Below are positions 16,881-26,922 of a DNA stretch of 64,000 nt, in pieces. A program made the position numbers and the translations under genes. The stretch lies in the NCBI GenBank assembly GCA_015207155.1, contig JADEXK010000009.1, forward strand, positions 1-64,000, written 5' to 3'. Source of the stretch: Nostocales cyanobacterium LEGE 11386. Its GTDB lineage: Bacteria; Cyanobacteriota; Cyanobacteriia; Cyanobacteriales; Nostocaceae. How positions within the stretch are numbered: position 1 is the stretch's first letter; each line of letters begins with the position of its first letter. The notes under the pieces are model-generated. The model was given only the letters and a program-made list of their open reading frames with translations. It ran no database searches and was not told the origin of the DNA.

Positions 16881-17195
16881 AAATGTAGTGGTGTGCTTTA
16901 CTGCCACCAATATTACAAATTCAACCCCAGGATATATAGTGTTGGTTGAGGCTTACTTGAATCTTCTCTCTTGCGACCAGTTTGAGAGCGAATAAAAGTA
17001 TTAAATAATACATCGCAAGCTATGAGCCAGAAAATTCCCTTTTTTTCTGGATCACTTCAGCATTTAACACGGGCTGCACCCCGCTACACCAGCAGCACTT
17101 TTTTTAGTGAAAAGTCAACACTGCTAAACTACCCGCAGATATATAAAACTTTGTATCCTGAGTTTAATAGGTCTTAATAGTTATTTGAAAAACTT

Positions 17196-19439
17196 GTGCA
17201 GGAAGATTTTAGACTAATTGTTGATTTAGTTTCAGTTCTCGCCGTCGCCGCTTGTGGTGGACTGTTGGCTTCGCTGTTACGGCAACCTGTGCTGCTAGGG
17301 TATCTAATCGGTGGGATGATCGTCGGGCCAGCCGGACTGGGGCTGATTAAAGAAGTTATTCAAGTAGAAACTCTAGCCCAATTTGGGGTTGCTTTTTTGT
17401 TATTTGCCTTGGGGGTAGAATTTTCCTTTGCAGAACTGAAAAAAGTGAAGGCGATCGCCTTGGGAGGTGGTGGGTTACAAATTGCCCTGACGATCGCCGT
17501 CACAGTTTTTTTGTGCGGAATCACGGGATTTTGGGAAGATTTACCGGCTAAGGGCGTGTTTTTGGGGTCAATTTTATCTTTATCTTCTACCGCAGTTGTC
17601 CTCAAGTGTTTAATGGAACGCAACGAAACGGAAACACCCCACGGACAAGTAATGCTAGGGATTTTGGTAGTGCAAGACTTGGCATTGGGATTGATGATTG
17701 CCGTCTTACCAGCCCTCAATCAACCAGCAGAAACTATTGGGTTTGCAGTGCTGACAGCGTTACTACGGCTGGCTTTATTTGCTGGAGGTGCAGTAGTGGC
17801 GGGAATTTGGCTAATACCGCGTTTGTTGCGAATTCTCGCCCGCACTGAAAGCCGAGAACTATTTTTATTAGGAGTAGTAACCCTGTGTTTAGGTATTGCC
17901 CTGCTGACAGAACATTTAGGGCTATCCATTGAAATGGGGGCATTTGTCGCTGGTTTGATGATTTCTGAGGTAGAGTACGCCGACCAAACCCTAACTTATG
18001 TAGAACCACTGCGAGATATTTTTGCTAGTTTATTTTTTGCTGCCATTGGCATGTTAATTGACCCAGTGTTTTTGTGGAACAATCTGGAATTAATTTTAGG
18101 TTTAGTGGCACTGGTTTTCGTCGGTAAGTTTCTCATTATCACACCCCTAGTGAAGCTGTTTCGTTACCCATTGAAAACAGCCTTGATTGCTGGGTTAGGA
18201 CTAGCACAGATTGGGGAATTTTCCTTTGTGCTTGCTAGTGAAGGGCAGGCTTTGGGCTTAGTTTCTCGACGAGTTTATTTGTTGATATTAGGAACCACAG
18301 CAGTCACACTCATGCTGACTCCTTTTGTCCTGCGGTTGGTACCATTTTTATTTAACTTTGCCGAATCAATGCCCTGGCTGAAACCATATTTAGAAGATGT
18401 CCATCCGCGCGATGTATCAGAAGATTTACCCTCAAAAGGTCATGTAGTAGTCTGCGGCTATGGGCGAGTAGGTAAGAATTTAGTCAAGTTGTTACAACAA
18501 CATGAGCTACCTGTGGTGGTCATCGACCAATCAGAAAGAAGAATTCAACAGCTACGTGAGGCGGGAGTATCTTATGTCTATGGTAACTGTGTCAGTCTCC
18601 ATGTGCTGGAAACTGCTGGGGTAAACCATGCCAAGGGAATGGCGATCGCCCTTCCTGATGCCATGAGTACCCGTCTTTCTCTGAAACGAGCTTTAGAATT
18701 GTGTCCAGAATTAGATTTAGTTGTCCGTGCCACTCAAGATAAAGATATTGAAGTACTTTATCAGCTGGGAGCGAGGGAAGTAGTACAACCAGAATTTGAA
18801 GCCAGTTTAGAAATGGCAACTTATTTATTAACTGGCTTAGGCTTGCCATCAATGGTGGCACAACGGGAAATGCAGCAAATTCGCAACAATCATTATTTAG
18901 CATTACGACCAGAGCGATCGCCATCAGAAGTTGCCCGTGATTTGCAGCAAGCAACTCGCGATTTAAATCGCCGTTGGTATCCCCTACCGTCTGATTCACC
19001 TCTGATTGGTATGAGCTTAGAAGAAGCAGATGTGCGCTACTTAACAGGAGTTAGCTTGATGGCGATTCGCCGCGCTAACGAAGAAGAAATTGATTACCCC
19101 AATGCTCAAACCAGATTAGAAGCAGGCGATCGCCTGTTGGTGGTAGGAGCATCAGAGGAATTGGCAGCTTTAGAAGAATTTGCTCAAGGAAAAGTGGCTG
19201 TTCCTGGGGAAAATAGCGCTTGTCAGTGGATTACAATCAATACGGATTCTCTCGTTCTAGGTAAAACCATTGCAGATTTAAATATCCACCAGAAATCAGA
19301 AGTAAAGGTGCAGGCGATGCGACGAGATGGCAAGTTTATCCGCCATCCTGATGACAACACAGACTTACGAGTTAGTGACCAAGTGCTGTTATGCGGAAAC
19401 TTGCCAAGTTTGAATCAACTTCAACCATTATTTAAGTAG
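17196..19439 (+). CDS. Cation:proton antiporter with TrkA-N/TrkA-C domains (KefB-like)
   Basis: 747 residues, GTG start. Residues ~5-385 carry 11-12 membrane helices of a CPA2 Na+/H+ (K+/H+) exchanger, including GYLIGGMIVGPAGLGL and LSLSSTAVVLKCLMER typical of KefB/KefC. Residues ~410-525 are a TrkA-N/RCK nucleotide-binding domain (VVVCGYGRVGKN, then VVIDQSE), followed by two TrkA-C-like segments (PLIGMSLEEADVR.. and DSLVLGKTIADLN..). Probably a cytosolic NAD(H)-gated K+ efflux antiporter in the plasma or thylakoid membrane. Two TrkA-C modules are more than E. coli KefB has. Confidence 0.93.
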   Translation: MQEDFRLIVDLVSVLAVAACGGLLASLLRQPVLLGYLIGGMIVGPAGLGLIKEVIQVETLAQFGVAFLLFALGVEFSFAELKKVKAIALGGGGLQIALTIAVTVFLCGITGFWEDLPAKGVFLGSILSLSSTAVVLKCLMERNETETPHGQVMLGILVVQDLALGLMIAVLPALNQPAETIGFAVLTALLRLALFAGGAVVAGIWLIPRLLRILARTESRELFLLGVVTLCLGIALLTEHLGLSIEMGAFVAGLMISEVEYADQTLTYVEPLRDIFASLFFAAIGMLIDPVFLWNNLELILGLVALVFVGKFLIITPLVKLFRYPLKTALIAGLGLAQIGEFSFVLASEGQALGLVSRRVYLLILGTTAVTLMLTPFVLRLVPFLFNFAESMPWLKPYLEDVHPRDVSEDLPSKGHVVVCGYGRVGKNLVKLLQQHELPVVVIDQSERRIQQLREAGVSYVYGNCVSLHVLETAGVNHAKGMAIALPDAMSTRLSLKRALELCPELDLVVRATQDKDIEVLYQLGAREVVQPEFEASLEMATYLLTGLGLPSMVAQREMQQIRNNHYLALRPERSPSEVARDLQQATRDLNRRWYPLPSDSPLIGMSLEEADVRYLTGVSLMAIRRANEEEIDYPNAQTRLEAGDRLLVVGASEELAALEEFAQGKVAVPGENSACQWITINTDSLVLGKTIADLNIHQKSEVKVQAMRRDGKFIRHPDDNTDLRVSDQVLLCGNLPSLNQLQPLFK

Positions 19440-19613
19440 ATGAACAAAATTAAAGAAGGAAGTGCTGTTGGAGTCAGAAGTCAGAAGGAAAATTGGTAGG
19501 GGATTGAAACCCACCACCACCAATTGCAGACCACCACATCTATGATTTGGTGGGGGATTTAAACCCGTTTGGCAAGAAGACTTCTTCCATCTTCCTTCTT
19601 CCTTCGTTAATTC

Positions 19614-19650
19614 GGGTGTCACAGAGGGGTTGGGGTGAGGTTCATCAAAT
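19614..19650. repeat. Right-end remnant of the MITE family
   Basis: GGGTGTCACAGAGGGGTTGGGGTGAGGTTCATC matches the right half of MITE copy 3 but stops at TCAAATCC, so the TIR has decayed. No left end is present. It lies in the 19440-19735 spacer, which also has a GGTGGGTTTCAATCCCC-type inverted pair near 19500-19566. Confidence 0.55.
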
Positions 19651-19735
19651 CCAAGCTATTTAAGGGTTATATTTGGCTATGAGCCTGATGTTTCTCACAT
19701 CAGGCGATTTTCGCTGCTAATGCTAGATATAAGCC

Positions 19736-21733
19736 TTAATGCCCCAGCATTTTATCTCGCAGATGCCTAATGCGATCGCGGAATTTTGCCGCCTCTTCAA
19801 ATTCCAGGTTTTTCGCTGCTGCTTTCATTTGTTCTTCCAACTTGGCAATTAACTCTGGAATCTGTTCTAATGGCAGTTCATCTATGTGTTCATCGACAAC
19901 TTTTAAATCATTGGCATTCAGTCGCCGTGATACTTCTAAAAAAGACAAAATCGCATTACTCGATTTTTTTACAATCGGTTGGGGTGTAATCCCATGCATC
20001 CGGTTGTACGCCATCTGAATTCCTCTCCGTCTGTCGGTTTCATCAATGGCTTTAATCATGCTATCTGTAAGATTATCAGCATACAAAATTGCTTGTCCCC
20101 GGATATGACGCGCCGCTCTGCCAATAGTTTGAATTAAGGAACGCTCGGCACGCAAGAACCCTTCCTTATCTGCGTCCATAATTGCCACTAAAGAAACTTC
20201 TGGTAAGTCTAAGCCTTCCCGCAGCAAGTTCACCCCCACCAAAACATCAAATTTCCCTCCGCGCAAATCCTGCAAAATCTCAATGCGCTCAATGGAATTA
20301 ATCTCTGAATGCAAATATCTAACTCGAATGCTGTTATCTTGCAGATATTCGGTTAAATCTTCTGCCATGCGCTTAGTTAATGTGGTAATTAATACTCGTT
20401 CTTGGCGATCAACTCTGTCTTTTATTTCCCCTAATAAATCATCGATTTGTCCTTCTGTGGGACGCACAAAAATTTCTGGATCAATTACTCCAGTGGGTCG
20501 AATTACTTGCTCAACAATATGATCTTGAGATATTTCTAATTCCCAATTTCCTGGTGTAGCGGAAACAAAAATACACTGGTTGACTTTTTCCCAGAATTCC
20601 TCTGCTTTTAACGGTCGATTATCAGCAGCACTAGGCAGACGAAATCCATGCTCAATTAACACTTTTTTTCTAGCTTGATCACCGTTATACATAGCGCGAA
20701 TTTGCGGTACGGTAACGTGAGATTCATCTATCACTAATAGCCAATCTTTAGGAAAGTAATCGATTAAACACTCTGGTGGTTCTCCGGCTTGTCTTCCTGC
20801 TAGGTGGCGAGAGTAGTTTTCTACACCATTGCAGTAACCTACTTCACGCAACATTTCCAAGTCATAGCGTGTACGCTGGTCTATGCGTTGTGCTTCTAAT
20901 AATTTCCCAGCTTGCTCTAATTCGGCTTTTTGCTGGTTTAATTCAGTAGCAATGTCATGACAAGCTACCTCTAACCGTTCCTCTGGGGTGACAAAGTGAC
21001 GCGCTGGGTAGACATTCACTGCTTCCAGACTGCGGATAATTTCACCCGTCACCGGGTCGATATAACGAATCGCGTCAATTTCATCACCAAAGAACTCGAC
21101 ACGAATAATTCGGTCTTCGTAAGCTGGGCCAATTTCTAAGACATCACCCCGGACACGAAAACGTCCCCGACCCATTTCTATGTCGTTGCGGTTATATTGC
21201 ACTGATGCCAAATCTCGCAAAATTTGGCGCTGATTCACTTCCATGCCTATCTTGAGGGGGATGGCAGCTTTGAGGTATTCTGCGGGGATTCCCAAACCGT
21301 AAATGCAGCTAATGGAAGCCACCACAATCACATCACGGCGTTCAAACAGCGATCGCGTGGCTGAATGCCGCAACATATCTATTTCATCATTAATCGCAGC
21401 TGTTTTCTCAATATAGGTATCGCTAACCGGAATATATGCTTCCGGCTGATAGTAATCGTAGTAGCTGACAAAATACTCAACTGCGTTATCAGGAAAGAAT
21501 TCTCGCAACTCGTTACACAGTTGTGCTGCCAGGGTTTTATTATGGGCTAATACCAATGTAGGCTTACCAATTTTCTCAATTACTGCTGCTATGGAAAATG
21601 TCTTGCCTGTTCCCGTAGCTCCTAGTAAAGTTTGATAACGGTTGCCAGTTTGGATACTTGCAGCTAGTTGAGCGATCGCACGTGGTTGATCACCTGTCGG
21701 ACTAAAGGGAGCTTGAAGACAAAATTCTGTCAT
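19736..21733 (-). CDS. uvrB: Excinuclease ABC subunit B
   Basis: 665 residues, normal UvrB length. DNA-damage recognition helicase-like subunit that loads UvrC in nucleotide excision repair. Visible: Walker [12 protein letters not shown] near residue 38, the beta-hairpin region ([14 protein letters not shown]), helicase motif [19 protein letters not shown], motif [13 protein letters not shown] and the C-terminal UVR domain ([29 protein letters not shown]), which contacts UvrC. Complete and monocistronic. The 3' end lies near a decayed MITE. Confidence 0.97.
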   Translation of the reverse strand: MTEFCLQAPFSPTGDQPRAIAQLAASIQTGNRYQTLLGATGTGKTFSIAAVIEKIGKPTLVLAHNKTLAAQLCNELREFFPDNAVEYFVSYYDYYQPEAYIPVSDTYIEKTAAINDEIDMLRHSATRSLFERRDVIVVASISCIYGLGIPAEYLKAAIPLKIGMEVNQRQILRDLASVQYNRNDIEMGRGRFRVRGDVLEIGPAYEDRIIRVEFFGDEIDAIRYIDPVTGEIIRSLEAVNVYPARHFVTPEERLEVACHDIATELNQQKAELEQAGKLLEAQRIDQRTRYDLEMLREVGYCNGVENYSRHLAGRQAGEPPECLIDYFPKDWLLVIDESHVTVPQIRAMYNGDQARKKVLIEHGFRLPSAADNRPLKAEEFWEKVNQCIFVSATPGNWELEISQDHIVEQVIRPTGVIDPEIFVRPTEGQIDDLLGEIKDRVDRQERVLITTLTKRMAEDLTEYLQDNSIRVRYLHSEINSIERIEILQDLRGGKFDVLVGVNLLREGLDLPEVSLVAIMDADKEGFLRAERSLIQTIGRAARHIRGQAILYADNLTDSMIKAIDETDRRRGIQMAYNRMHGITPQPIVKKSSNAILSFLEVSRRLNANDLKVVDEHIDELPLEQIPELIAKLEEQMKAAAKNLEFEEAAKFRDRIRHLRDKMLGH

Positions 21734-21982
21734 ACAGTTTTGTTGGAAATACCCTATCTCATGGTAGCGATACCGCCTTGCCCCTGCTGCGCTTGGATCA
21801 GCAAACTGATAAACAGAAATATTATTTTACAAAAATTTACTATTCAAATTTACTTATGTAACAGATTTGAAAATATTTATATATATACAAGGTTTATTAA
21901 GGTTAAACTCTCTTATATAGGAAAAATTTCAGTTTTCCTTAATTATTGTAAAATTCAGTTAATAAACCAGAGGTGTCCGTTT

Positions 21983-22450
21983 ATGAGTATTAGCAGCACT
22001 GGTAAAGCAGTTAGTTCTCGACAAAAAGATACCAAGCTGAAGGGGGAAACTACAGTGGATGTTGAAAATAACCAGGATAAGAGCTTGAATACAGATAAAG
22101 TCGAACAAGGTACTGACCTACCAGTGCATAAAGAAAATGGGAAACTGGCCGTAGCTGGAGTCCGTCCAATTGCTAGCAGTGATTTGCAAATTGCAGAGAC
22201 AGTCTCAATTTCGGGAATACGTCCCATTGGTACTAGTAGTTTAGAAGTAGTTAAAACAATGAACGTCATGGGAATTCGTCCTATTGGCGCCAATACCTTT
22301 GAAGTTGTTGATAGTATCAACCTATCTGGAATTCGTCCTATTGGTTCGAGTTCATTAGTAATTTCCGAAAGCTATTCAGTGTTCGGTAATCGTCCAATGG
22401 CATCAAATATTACTGACGAATCTGAAGCTCTCATGGGTTTTCTAGATTAG
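21983..22450 (+). CDS. GIRPIG-repeat protein (unknown function)
   Basis: 155 residues from the ATG at 21983. The frame is open further upstream, but that part overlaps uvrB and is AT-rich noncoding in character. The N-terminal ~55 residues are polar and Lys/Asp/Glu-rich. The rest is a tandem of four 19-residue units plus a partial fifth, each [x]-G-[IV]-R-P-I-[GA]-x-[SN]-[ST]-[LF]-x-[VI], ending DESEALMGFLD. The periodicity and alternation suggest a small beta-solenoid or stacked beta-hairpins. No signal peptide. A clear intrinsic terminator follows at 22481. Family not recognised. Confidence 0.78.
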   Translation: MSISSTGKAVSSRQKDTKLKGETTVDVENNQDKSLNTDKVEQGTDLPVHKENGKLAVAGVRPIASSDLQIAETVSISGIRPIGTSSLEVVKTMNVMGIRPIGANTFEVVDSINLSGIRPIGSSSLVISESYSVFGNRPMASNITDESEALMGFLD

Positions 22451-22480
22451 TTCCCACAATTATTGCCATATCTGCACTAT

Positions 22481-22507
22481 CCCGGTTTTCTAAGAACCGG
22501 GTTTTTT
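22481..22507 (+). terminator. Intrinsic terminator after GIRPIG-repeat gene
   Basis: CCCGGTT-TTCTAAG-AACCGGG (stem 22481-22501) followed by TTTTTT. A textbook Rho-independent terminator 30 bp past the stop. Confidence 0.85.
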
Positions 22508-22736
22508 ATTGAGATAATTAATATTTAATAGCCTGGTATTATTATTTTTTCAACATTCATAAAAATAAAATACTTAACTTATTTCTGTTCTCTCTCTTTT
22601 TACGTAGATAATTAATATGTCTTACGGCGGAAGGCTTTAGTAAAAACTTTAAGCTAACTTGTAAAGGTAATAACAAAGAAATTCAAAGTTAATTTACAAC
22701 TTTGAAGTTAATTCTTTATCAAATTAGGAGTGGAAT

Positions 22737-22919
22737 ATGAGTATAGAAGATCGGGCCAAAGCCACTGGTAAAAACATTGAAGGAAAGGCTCAAGAAGCAT
22801 TGGGTAATATTACTGGTGATCCAGAAGATAAAACTGAAGGTAAAGCTAAACAAGCCGAAAGCGAAGTCCGCCACGCTGTCGAAGATGTGAAAGATAATGT
22901 AAAGAAAAAGCTTGATTAA
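22737..22919 (+). CDS. CsbD family stress protein
   Basis: 60 residues, highly charged and helical: MSIEDRAKATGKNIEGKAQ.., LGNITGDPEDKTEGKAKQAE, VKDNVKKKL. This matches the CsbD-like family of small general-stress proteins, which in other bacteria are induced by salt, osmotic or starvation stress. It has a good TTAGGAG Shine-Dalgarno just before the ATG. No neighbours in operon. Molecular role unknown; probably cytosolic. Confidence 0.9.
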   Translation: MSIEDRAKATGKNIEGKAQEALGNITGDPEDKTEGKAKQAESEVRHAVEDVKDNVKKKLD

Positions 22920-23217
22920 TAATTGGATTTTTGCAAAAGTTTTAGAGATTTAATTGACGTGAATCTTCTTTTGCAAAGATAACAAGTGAATAAAACCTCG
23001 GTTTAACCCTTTTATCCCTAATTAATAAAGGGATCTAGGGGTTGTTTCTGACTTTAGGGAGTAGGAGCTTTTAAATATTGCTTAATTCTAAAACTAACAA
23101 AAACTTAGTAACTTAAATTGAATTTTTGTGGTTTCGGGAGCTTACTTATAATAGTGCATTTTATTAATGTGAATTAAACCACTAAATTTGCAACTGTTTT
23201 GCTACAGGAGGTGAACA

Positions 23218-23658
23218 ATGATTCTGCTTGAGCAGAGTCGCAAAATTGCGACAGCTTTCATTCTAATTTTAGTGCTGACTATCACTACTGCTTGCGGCGG
23301 CGGTACTGTCTCACAAGTTGACCGCACAGCTACCCCACCAGCAATTGGTCGTGATGTAACTTATGCAGAATTAGAGCGAGGTAATACCCCATCTGGACAA
23401 AGTTTTGGTAACTGGGTTGTAACAACATCTCAGGGATTAGTTAAAGATGCGTATGTTCGCGATAACAATAAGCTAGGTGTTGTGATCTCGCCTCAAGTTC
23501 GTCCTAATGAGGTGCGACCTTTAGCAAAATCCCTAGTTCAAGGTTTTCGGAAAAACTTTCCTGATCAAAACTTAACTGTTTTGGTATATGGGCCCGACAA
23601 ACAGTTGATTTTGACTACTCAATATGACAGGGCAACTAATCAAATTCAATATAGCTAA
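23218..23658 (+). CDS. Hypothetical lipoprotein
   Basis: 146 residues. The signal peptide (residues ~10-28, ATAFILILVLTITTAC) ends in the lipobox TTAC, predicting a lipid-anchored Cys26-type protein, followed by a GGG linker and a ~110-residue soluble domain. The domain ends with LTVLVYGPDKQLILTTQYDRATNQIQYS, a beta-rich pattern. AGGAGGTGAACA before the ATG is a very strong ribosome site. Probably co-transcribed with the next gene (63-bp gap). Function unknown. Confidence 0.8.
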   Translation: MILLEQSRKIATAFILILVLTITTACGGGTVSQVDRTATPPAIGRDVTYAELERGNTPSGQSFGNWVVTTSQGLVKDAYVRDNNKLGVVISPQVRPNEVRPLAKSLVQGFRKNFPDQNLTVLVYGPDKQLILTTQYDRATNQIQYS

Positions 23659-23721
23659 TTTGATTAAAGTCAAGTCTTCAGGTAAGTAGGAAAATTTAAC
23701 CTGATTAAGGAGATAAGTAAA

Positions 23722-24225
23722 GTGACAAGCAGCGAAGAGTACAGACGTCAAATCATGCGAGATTTGTCTGAGGGTAATGTTGAATCTCTCGATGATGTTT
23801 CCTATGACAACTTTGATGATTTTGCCCAACGGACAACAACTGATCAACGTCGTCAGTTATTTGGCAGGTCTGTAAATCCACAGCAGATTCCTCCAAGTCA
23901 AATGGAGCCAGAATTACAAAAGGCGATCGCGCAAATCAAACCCAATGAACGGGATGATGTTGCTAGGGCTTTTTTCAAACATTTGAAATCTAGAGGATTG
24001 GATGACCGTCATCTGGAACAACAGCTAAATCTTTCTACCCGCAACCCCAACCGCATGACTGCTGATGATGTCAGCCGACTTGCATCTTTTGCCTATCACA
24101 ACCACCCCGATATTTTCCGGGAAGTGCTAGCAGAGCAACCAGGTATTATTAAATTCCTCAGTAATCCTATCGTTGCAGGGATTATTGGCATTGCTGCGGC
24201 TAAGTGGTTGGGTAGCCGGAAGTAA
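23722..24225 (+). CDS. Hypothetical protein with C-terminal membrane segment
   Basis: 167 residues starting with GTG after AAGGAGATAAGT. Mostly helical and charged (RRQIMRDLSEGNVESLDDV.., DDVARAFFKHLKSRGLDD..), ending in a hydrophobic helix about 149-164 (NPIVAGIIGIAAAKWLG) that could insert into a membrane. A conserved cyanobacterial hypothetical as far as I can tell. It pairs with the upstream lipoprotein gene on the same strand, so a shared envelope-stress role is possible but unproven. A strong hairpin follows. Confidence 0.75.
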   Translation: MTSSEEYRRQIMRDLSEGNVESLDDVSYDNFDDFAQRTTTDQRRQLFGRSVNPQQIPPSQMEPELQKAIAQIKPNERDDVARAFFKHLKSRGLDDRHLEQQLNLSTRNPNRMTADDVSRLASFAYHNHPDIFREVLAEQPGIIKFLSNPIVAGIIGIAAAKWLGSRK

Positions 24226-24279
24226 TACATAGATACATCAATCACAAAATCACAACTGGAAAATACAAGCTACAAAAAT

Positions 24280-24304
24280 AGGGTGGAATTTCCACCCTAT
24301 TCTA
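24280..24304. terminator. Bidirectional hairpin between convergent genes
   Basis: AATAGGGTGGA-ATT-TCCACCCTATT, a perfect 11-bp stem with a 3-nt loop, A-rich before and T-rich after. It is placed 55 bp past the plus-strand stop and 32 bp past the rpe stop, so it can terminate both. Confidence 0.75.
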
Positions 24305-24335
24305 TTTGTGGCGTCTGGTTAAGCAAATCTCTCAA

Positions 24336-25043
24336 TTAGACTTTGGCCAATTCTGGTGCAGGACGCTTACTGTTACGAATAGCGTTCACAGCTTCAGCAT
24401 AATCCTTGGCATTAAATACAGCCGAACCAGCAACGATCGCATTTGCTCCCGCTTCCAAAACTTGCCAGGTATTATTTGCCTTCAGTCCCCCATCCACTTC
24501 AATCCAGGGGTCAAGACCGCGTTCATCACACATTTGACGCAGCTTACGGATTTTGGGCAATACACCGGGGATAAAGCTTTGACCGCCAAAGCCGGGGTTA
24601 ACGCTCATAATCAGTACTAAATCGCACAAATCCAAAACGTACTCAATTAGCTCTAAAGGAGTACCAGGGTTCAGTACAACTCCAGCTTTCTTCCCTAATT
24701 CTTTAATTTGTCCGAGAGTCCGGTGCAGGTGTGGCGAAGCATTATGCTCGCAATGTACAGAAATAATATCAGCACCAGCTTTAGCAAAGCCTTCTACATA
24801 CTTTTCTGGTTCCACAATCATCAAATGGACATCCAGTGGTTTAGTCGTCACTGGACGAATTGCCTCCACAACCAGAGGACCTATCGTAATATTAGGTACG
24901 AAACGACCGTCCATTACATCAACATGAATCCAATCTGCTCCAGCCGCATCTACGGCACGAATTTCGTCACCCAGACGACTAAAGTCGGCTGATAGGATAG
25001 ATGGAGCAATCACAATGGGCTTTTGAGATGGGTTTTGGGTCAT
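24336..25043 (-). CDS. rpe: Ribulose-phosphate 3-epimerase
   Basis: 235 residues, a TIM barrel interconverting ribulose-5-P and xylulose-5-P in the Calvin cycle and pentose phosphate pathway. Signatures: [16 protein letters not shown], the metal-site [44 protein letters not shown] and EVDGGLK. The metal-binding His/Asp pairs and catalytic aspartates are in place. Slight N-terminal tail (MTQNPSQKP). Monocistronic; cytosolic. Confidence 0.97.
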   Translation of the reverse strand: MTQNPSQKPIVIAPSILSADFSRLGDEIRAVDAAGADWIHVDVMDGRFVPNITIGPLVVEAIRPVTTKPLDVHLMIVEPEKYVEGFAKAGADIISVHCEHNASPHLHRTLGQIKELGKKAGVVLNPGTPLELIEYVLDLCDLVLIMSVNPGFGGQSFIPGVLPKIRKLRQMCDERGLDPWIEVDGGLKANNTWQVLEAGANAIVAGSAVFNAKDYAEAVNAIRNSKRPAPELAKV

Positions 25044-25217
25044 GGTTAGTGGGTTTTAAAGCGTTCTCGTCTGTAAGCATTGTAACAAAATATTGCACCA
25101 ATGCTGATAACTTTGATCCCCTTCTGTTAAGGGTGCAAAAGAAATACTCCCAAACAGATATGCAACCGAAATTATCTTGATAAACAATAACTAATAGCTA
25201 ATTACTAACAACTAAAG

Positions 25218-26825
25218 ATGGGCAAAAAACTAAGCTGGATGATTTGGGGATTGAGTGCTTCTTGTTTAACTGCGCCTGTACTTGCTTCAGCTTTAAACAG
25301 TTCTCTGGGCACTAACGGGATCGATGCTCTGAAACTACATCAACCTCCTTATAATTTACTGGGGCGCAAAATTGCTATTGGTCAGGTAGAAATTGGACGT
25401 CCGGGAATGTTTGGTTGGGATAAGGCAGTGTCTAAAAATCGTGCCATATCTTTAGCAGGTGTATTTTTACGCGACGAGACAGCTAAATCTAACACTGGTG
25501 TTGACTCTCACGCCTACAATGTTGCTGGTGTGATGGTCAGTAGAGATAAAGCCTTGCCAGGAGTTGCCCCCCAAGCGCGACTGTATTCGTCTGCCGTCGG
25601 ATCGACAAAAAACATGGGACAACCAGAGGAATGCTTATCGGCGCAACATATAGCGTTACAAAATAGTAATGATGTCCGCGCCATTAACTTTAGCTTTGGT
25701 GAACCTTTAAGCCGCGATACCCGGACAGATGCTGTTTTAGACGGTAATGCTTTACTAACTTTATGTATTGACTGGTCTAGTCGCGTTCATGATGTTTTGT
25801 ATGCGATCGCTGGCAACCAGGGTAAAGGTGGTATTCCTATTCCTACAGATAATTTTAACGGCATCAACGTTGCTTTTTCATCCCGCCGAGGAGAGATTTT
25901 TAATAAAGTTGATGTTTCTAATCTGGCGGGTGCTAACCGGGGCGCTAACCGTCGGCTAGCTGGCAAGGAGTTTAATATTGATGGGCGTCGTTCTATTAGT
26001 TTGGTGGCACCAGGTAGTAATATTCCTATGCTCAATCCAGATGGTAAGTTGAACAAGGTCACAGGTACAAGTTTTGCTGCTCCTCAGGTCACGGCTACTG
26101 TGGCTTTGTTGCAAGAATTTGGTGACCGACAGATGCGGACAAAACAACTTAATTGGAGTCTTGATGGTCGTCGTCAGCAAGTGATGAAAGCAGTATTGCT
26201 GAATTCAGCAGATAAAATCCAAGATAGTGGTGATGGCTTACGCCTGGGAATGACTCGGACACTGATTGATAAACAAAATCAGGACTGGTTGGCTTCTGAT
26301 GCTTATCAAGACCCGAAAATTCCCTTGGATGCTCAAATGGGAACAGGCCATTTAAATGCTTATCGTGCTTATCAGCAATTTAGTGGTGGTCAATGGCAGC
26401 CATCAAGCACAGTCCCTGCTATTGGTTGGGATTATCGCACGGTGGATGCTGGATCTACTGTTGATTATGCCTTGGCAAAACCTCTAAAGCAGGGCAGTTT
26501 TGTGAGTGTTACGTTGAGTTGGAATCGCTTAGTGGAGCTAAATGATACTAATAATAATCAGCAGTATGATGTGGGAGAAAAATTTAGCGATCGCGGTTTG
26601 AATAATCTCGACCTCTATCTAGTAAAAGCTGATGCTAAAAATTCAGATGCTGGTGCTATTTGTTCCTCAGTCAGTGAAATTGATAGTGTAGAACATATCT
26701 TTTGCCCTGTTCCTGCTACTGGAAATTACAAAATTCGCGTCCAGTTTCGCCAACAGGTCAACGAACAAACTCAATCTTATGGTTTAGCTTGGTGGAGTGT
26801 TGCTCAATCTGCTTCACCTAACTAA
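25218..26825 (+). CDS. Secreted S8-like peptidase with atypical Asp motif
   Basis: 535 residues with an N-terminal signal peptide (about 1-26, ending ALA/ASA-type). The S8 fold is supported by His99 (DSHAYNVAGV), the strand INFSFGE, oxyanion Asn200 (YAIAGNQG) and Ser285 (GTSFAAPQV). At the expected Asp position the sequence reads KIAIGQVEIG: the usual [VI]-D-[ST]-G is replaced by Q56-V-E58. The C-terminal ~150 residues form a beta-sandwich-like proprotein/P-domain-type region with Ca-site-like DTNNNQQYDVGE. It is either a variant protease using another acid or an inactive homologue. Periplasmic or outer. Confidence 0.85.
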   Translation: MGKKLSWMIWGLSASCLTAPVLASALNSSLGTNGIDALKLHQPPYNLLGRKIAIGQVEIGRPGMFGWDKAVSKNRAISLAGVFLRDETAKSNTGVDSHAYNVAGVMVSRDKALPGVAPQARLYSSAVGSTKNMGQPEECLSAQHIALQNSNDVRAINFSFGEPLSRDTRTDAVLDGNALLTLCIDWSSRVHDVLYAIAGNQGKGGIPIPTDNFNGINVAFSSRRGEIFNKVDVSNLAGANRGANRRLAGKEFNIDGRRSISLVAPGSNIPMLNPDGKLNKVTGTSFAAPQVTATVALLQEFGDRQMRTKQLNWSLDGRRQQVMKAVLLNSADKIQDSGDGLRLGMTRTLIDKQNQDWLASDAYQDPKIPLDAQMGTGHLNAYRAYQQFSGGQWQPSSTVPAIGWDYRTVDAGSTVDYALAKPLKQGSFVSVTLSWNRLVELNDTNNNQQYDVGEKFSDRGLNNLDLYLVKADAKNSDAGAICSSVSEIDSVEHIFCPVPATGNYKIRVQFRQQVNEQTQSYGLAWWSVAQSASPN

Positions 26826-26922
26826 TTAGGAACAAGAAACTAGGGTGAAATCAATTCAAAATTGAAAAACTTGGGAGCAAGGGCAAATAAAGTTCTTTGA
26901 CCCCTTCTCCGACTTACACGAA

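Noticed and set aside
16798..16995. 65-residue plus-strand frame
   Set aside because: Its first half lies within MITE copy 3, and the rest is spacer.
19498..19566. CRISPR-like GGGATTGAAAC words
   Set aside because: Only one full word occurs, the second is GGGATTTAAAC, and there are no regularly spaced repeats or cas genes. They form an inverted pair with ACCCACCACC-type flanks.
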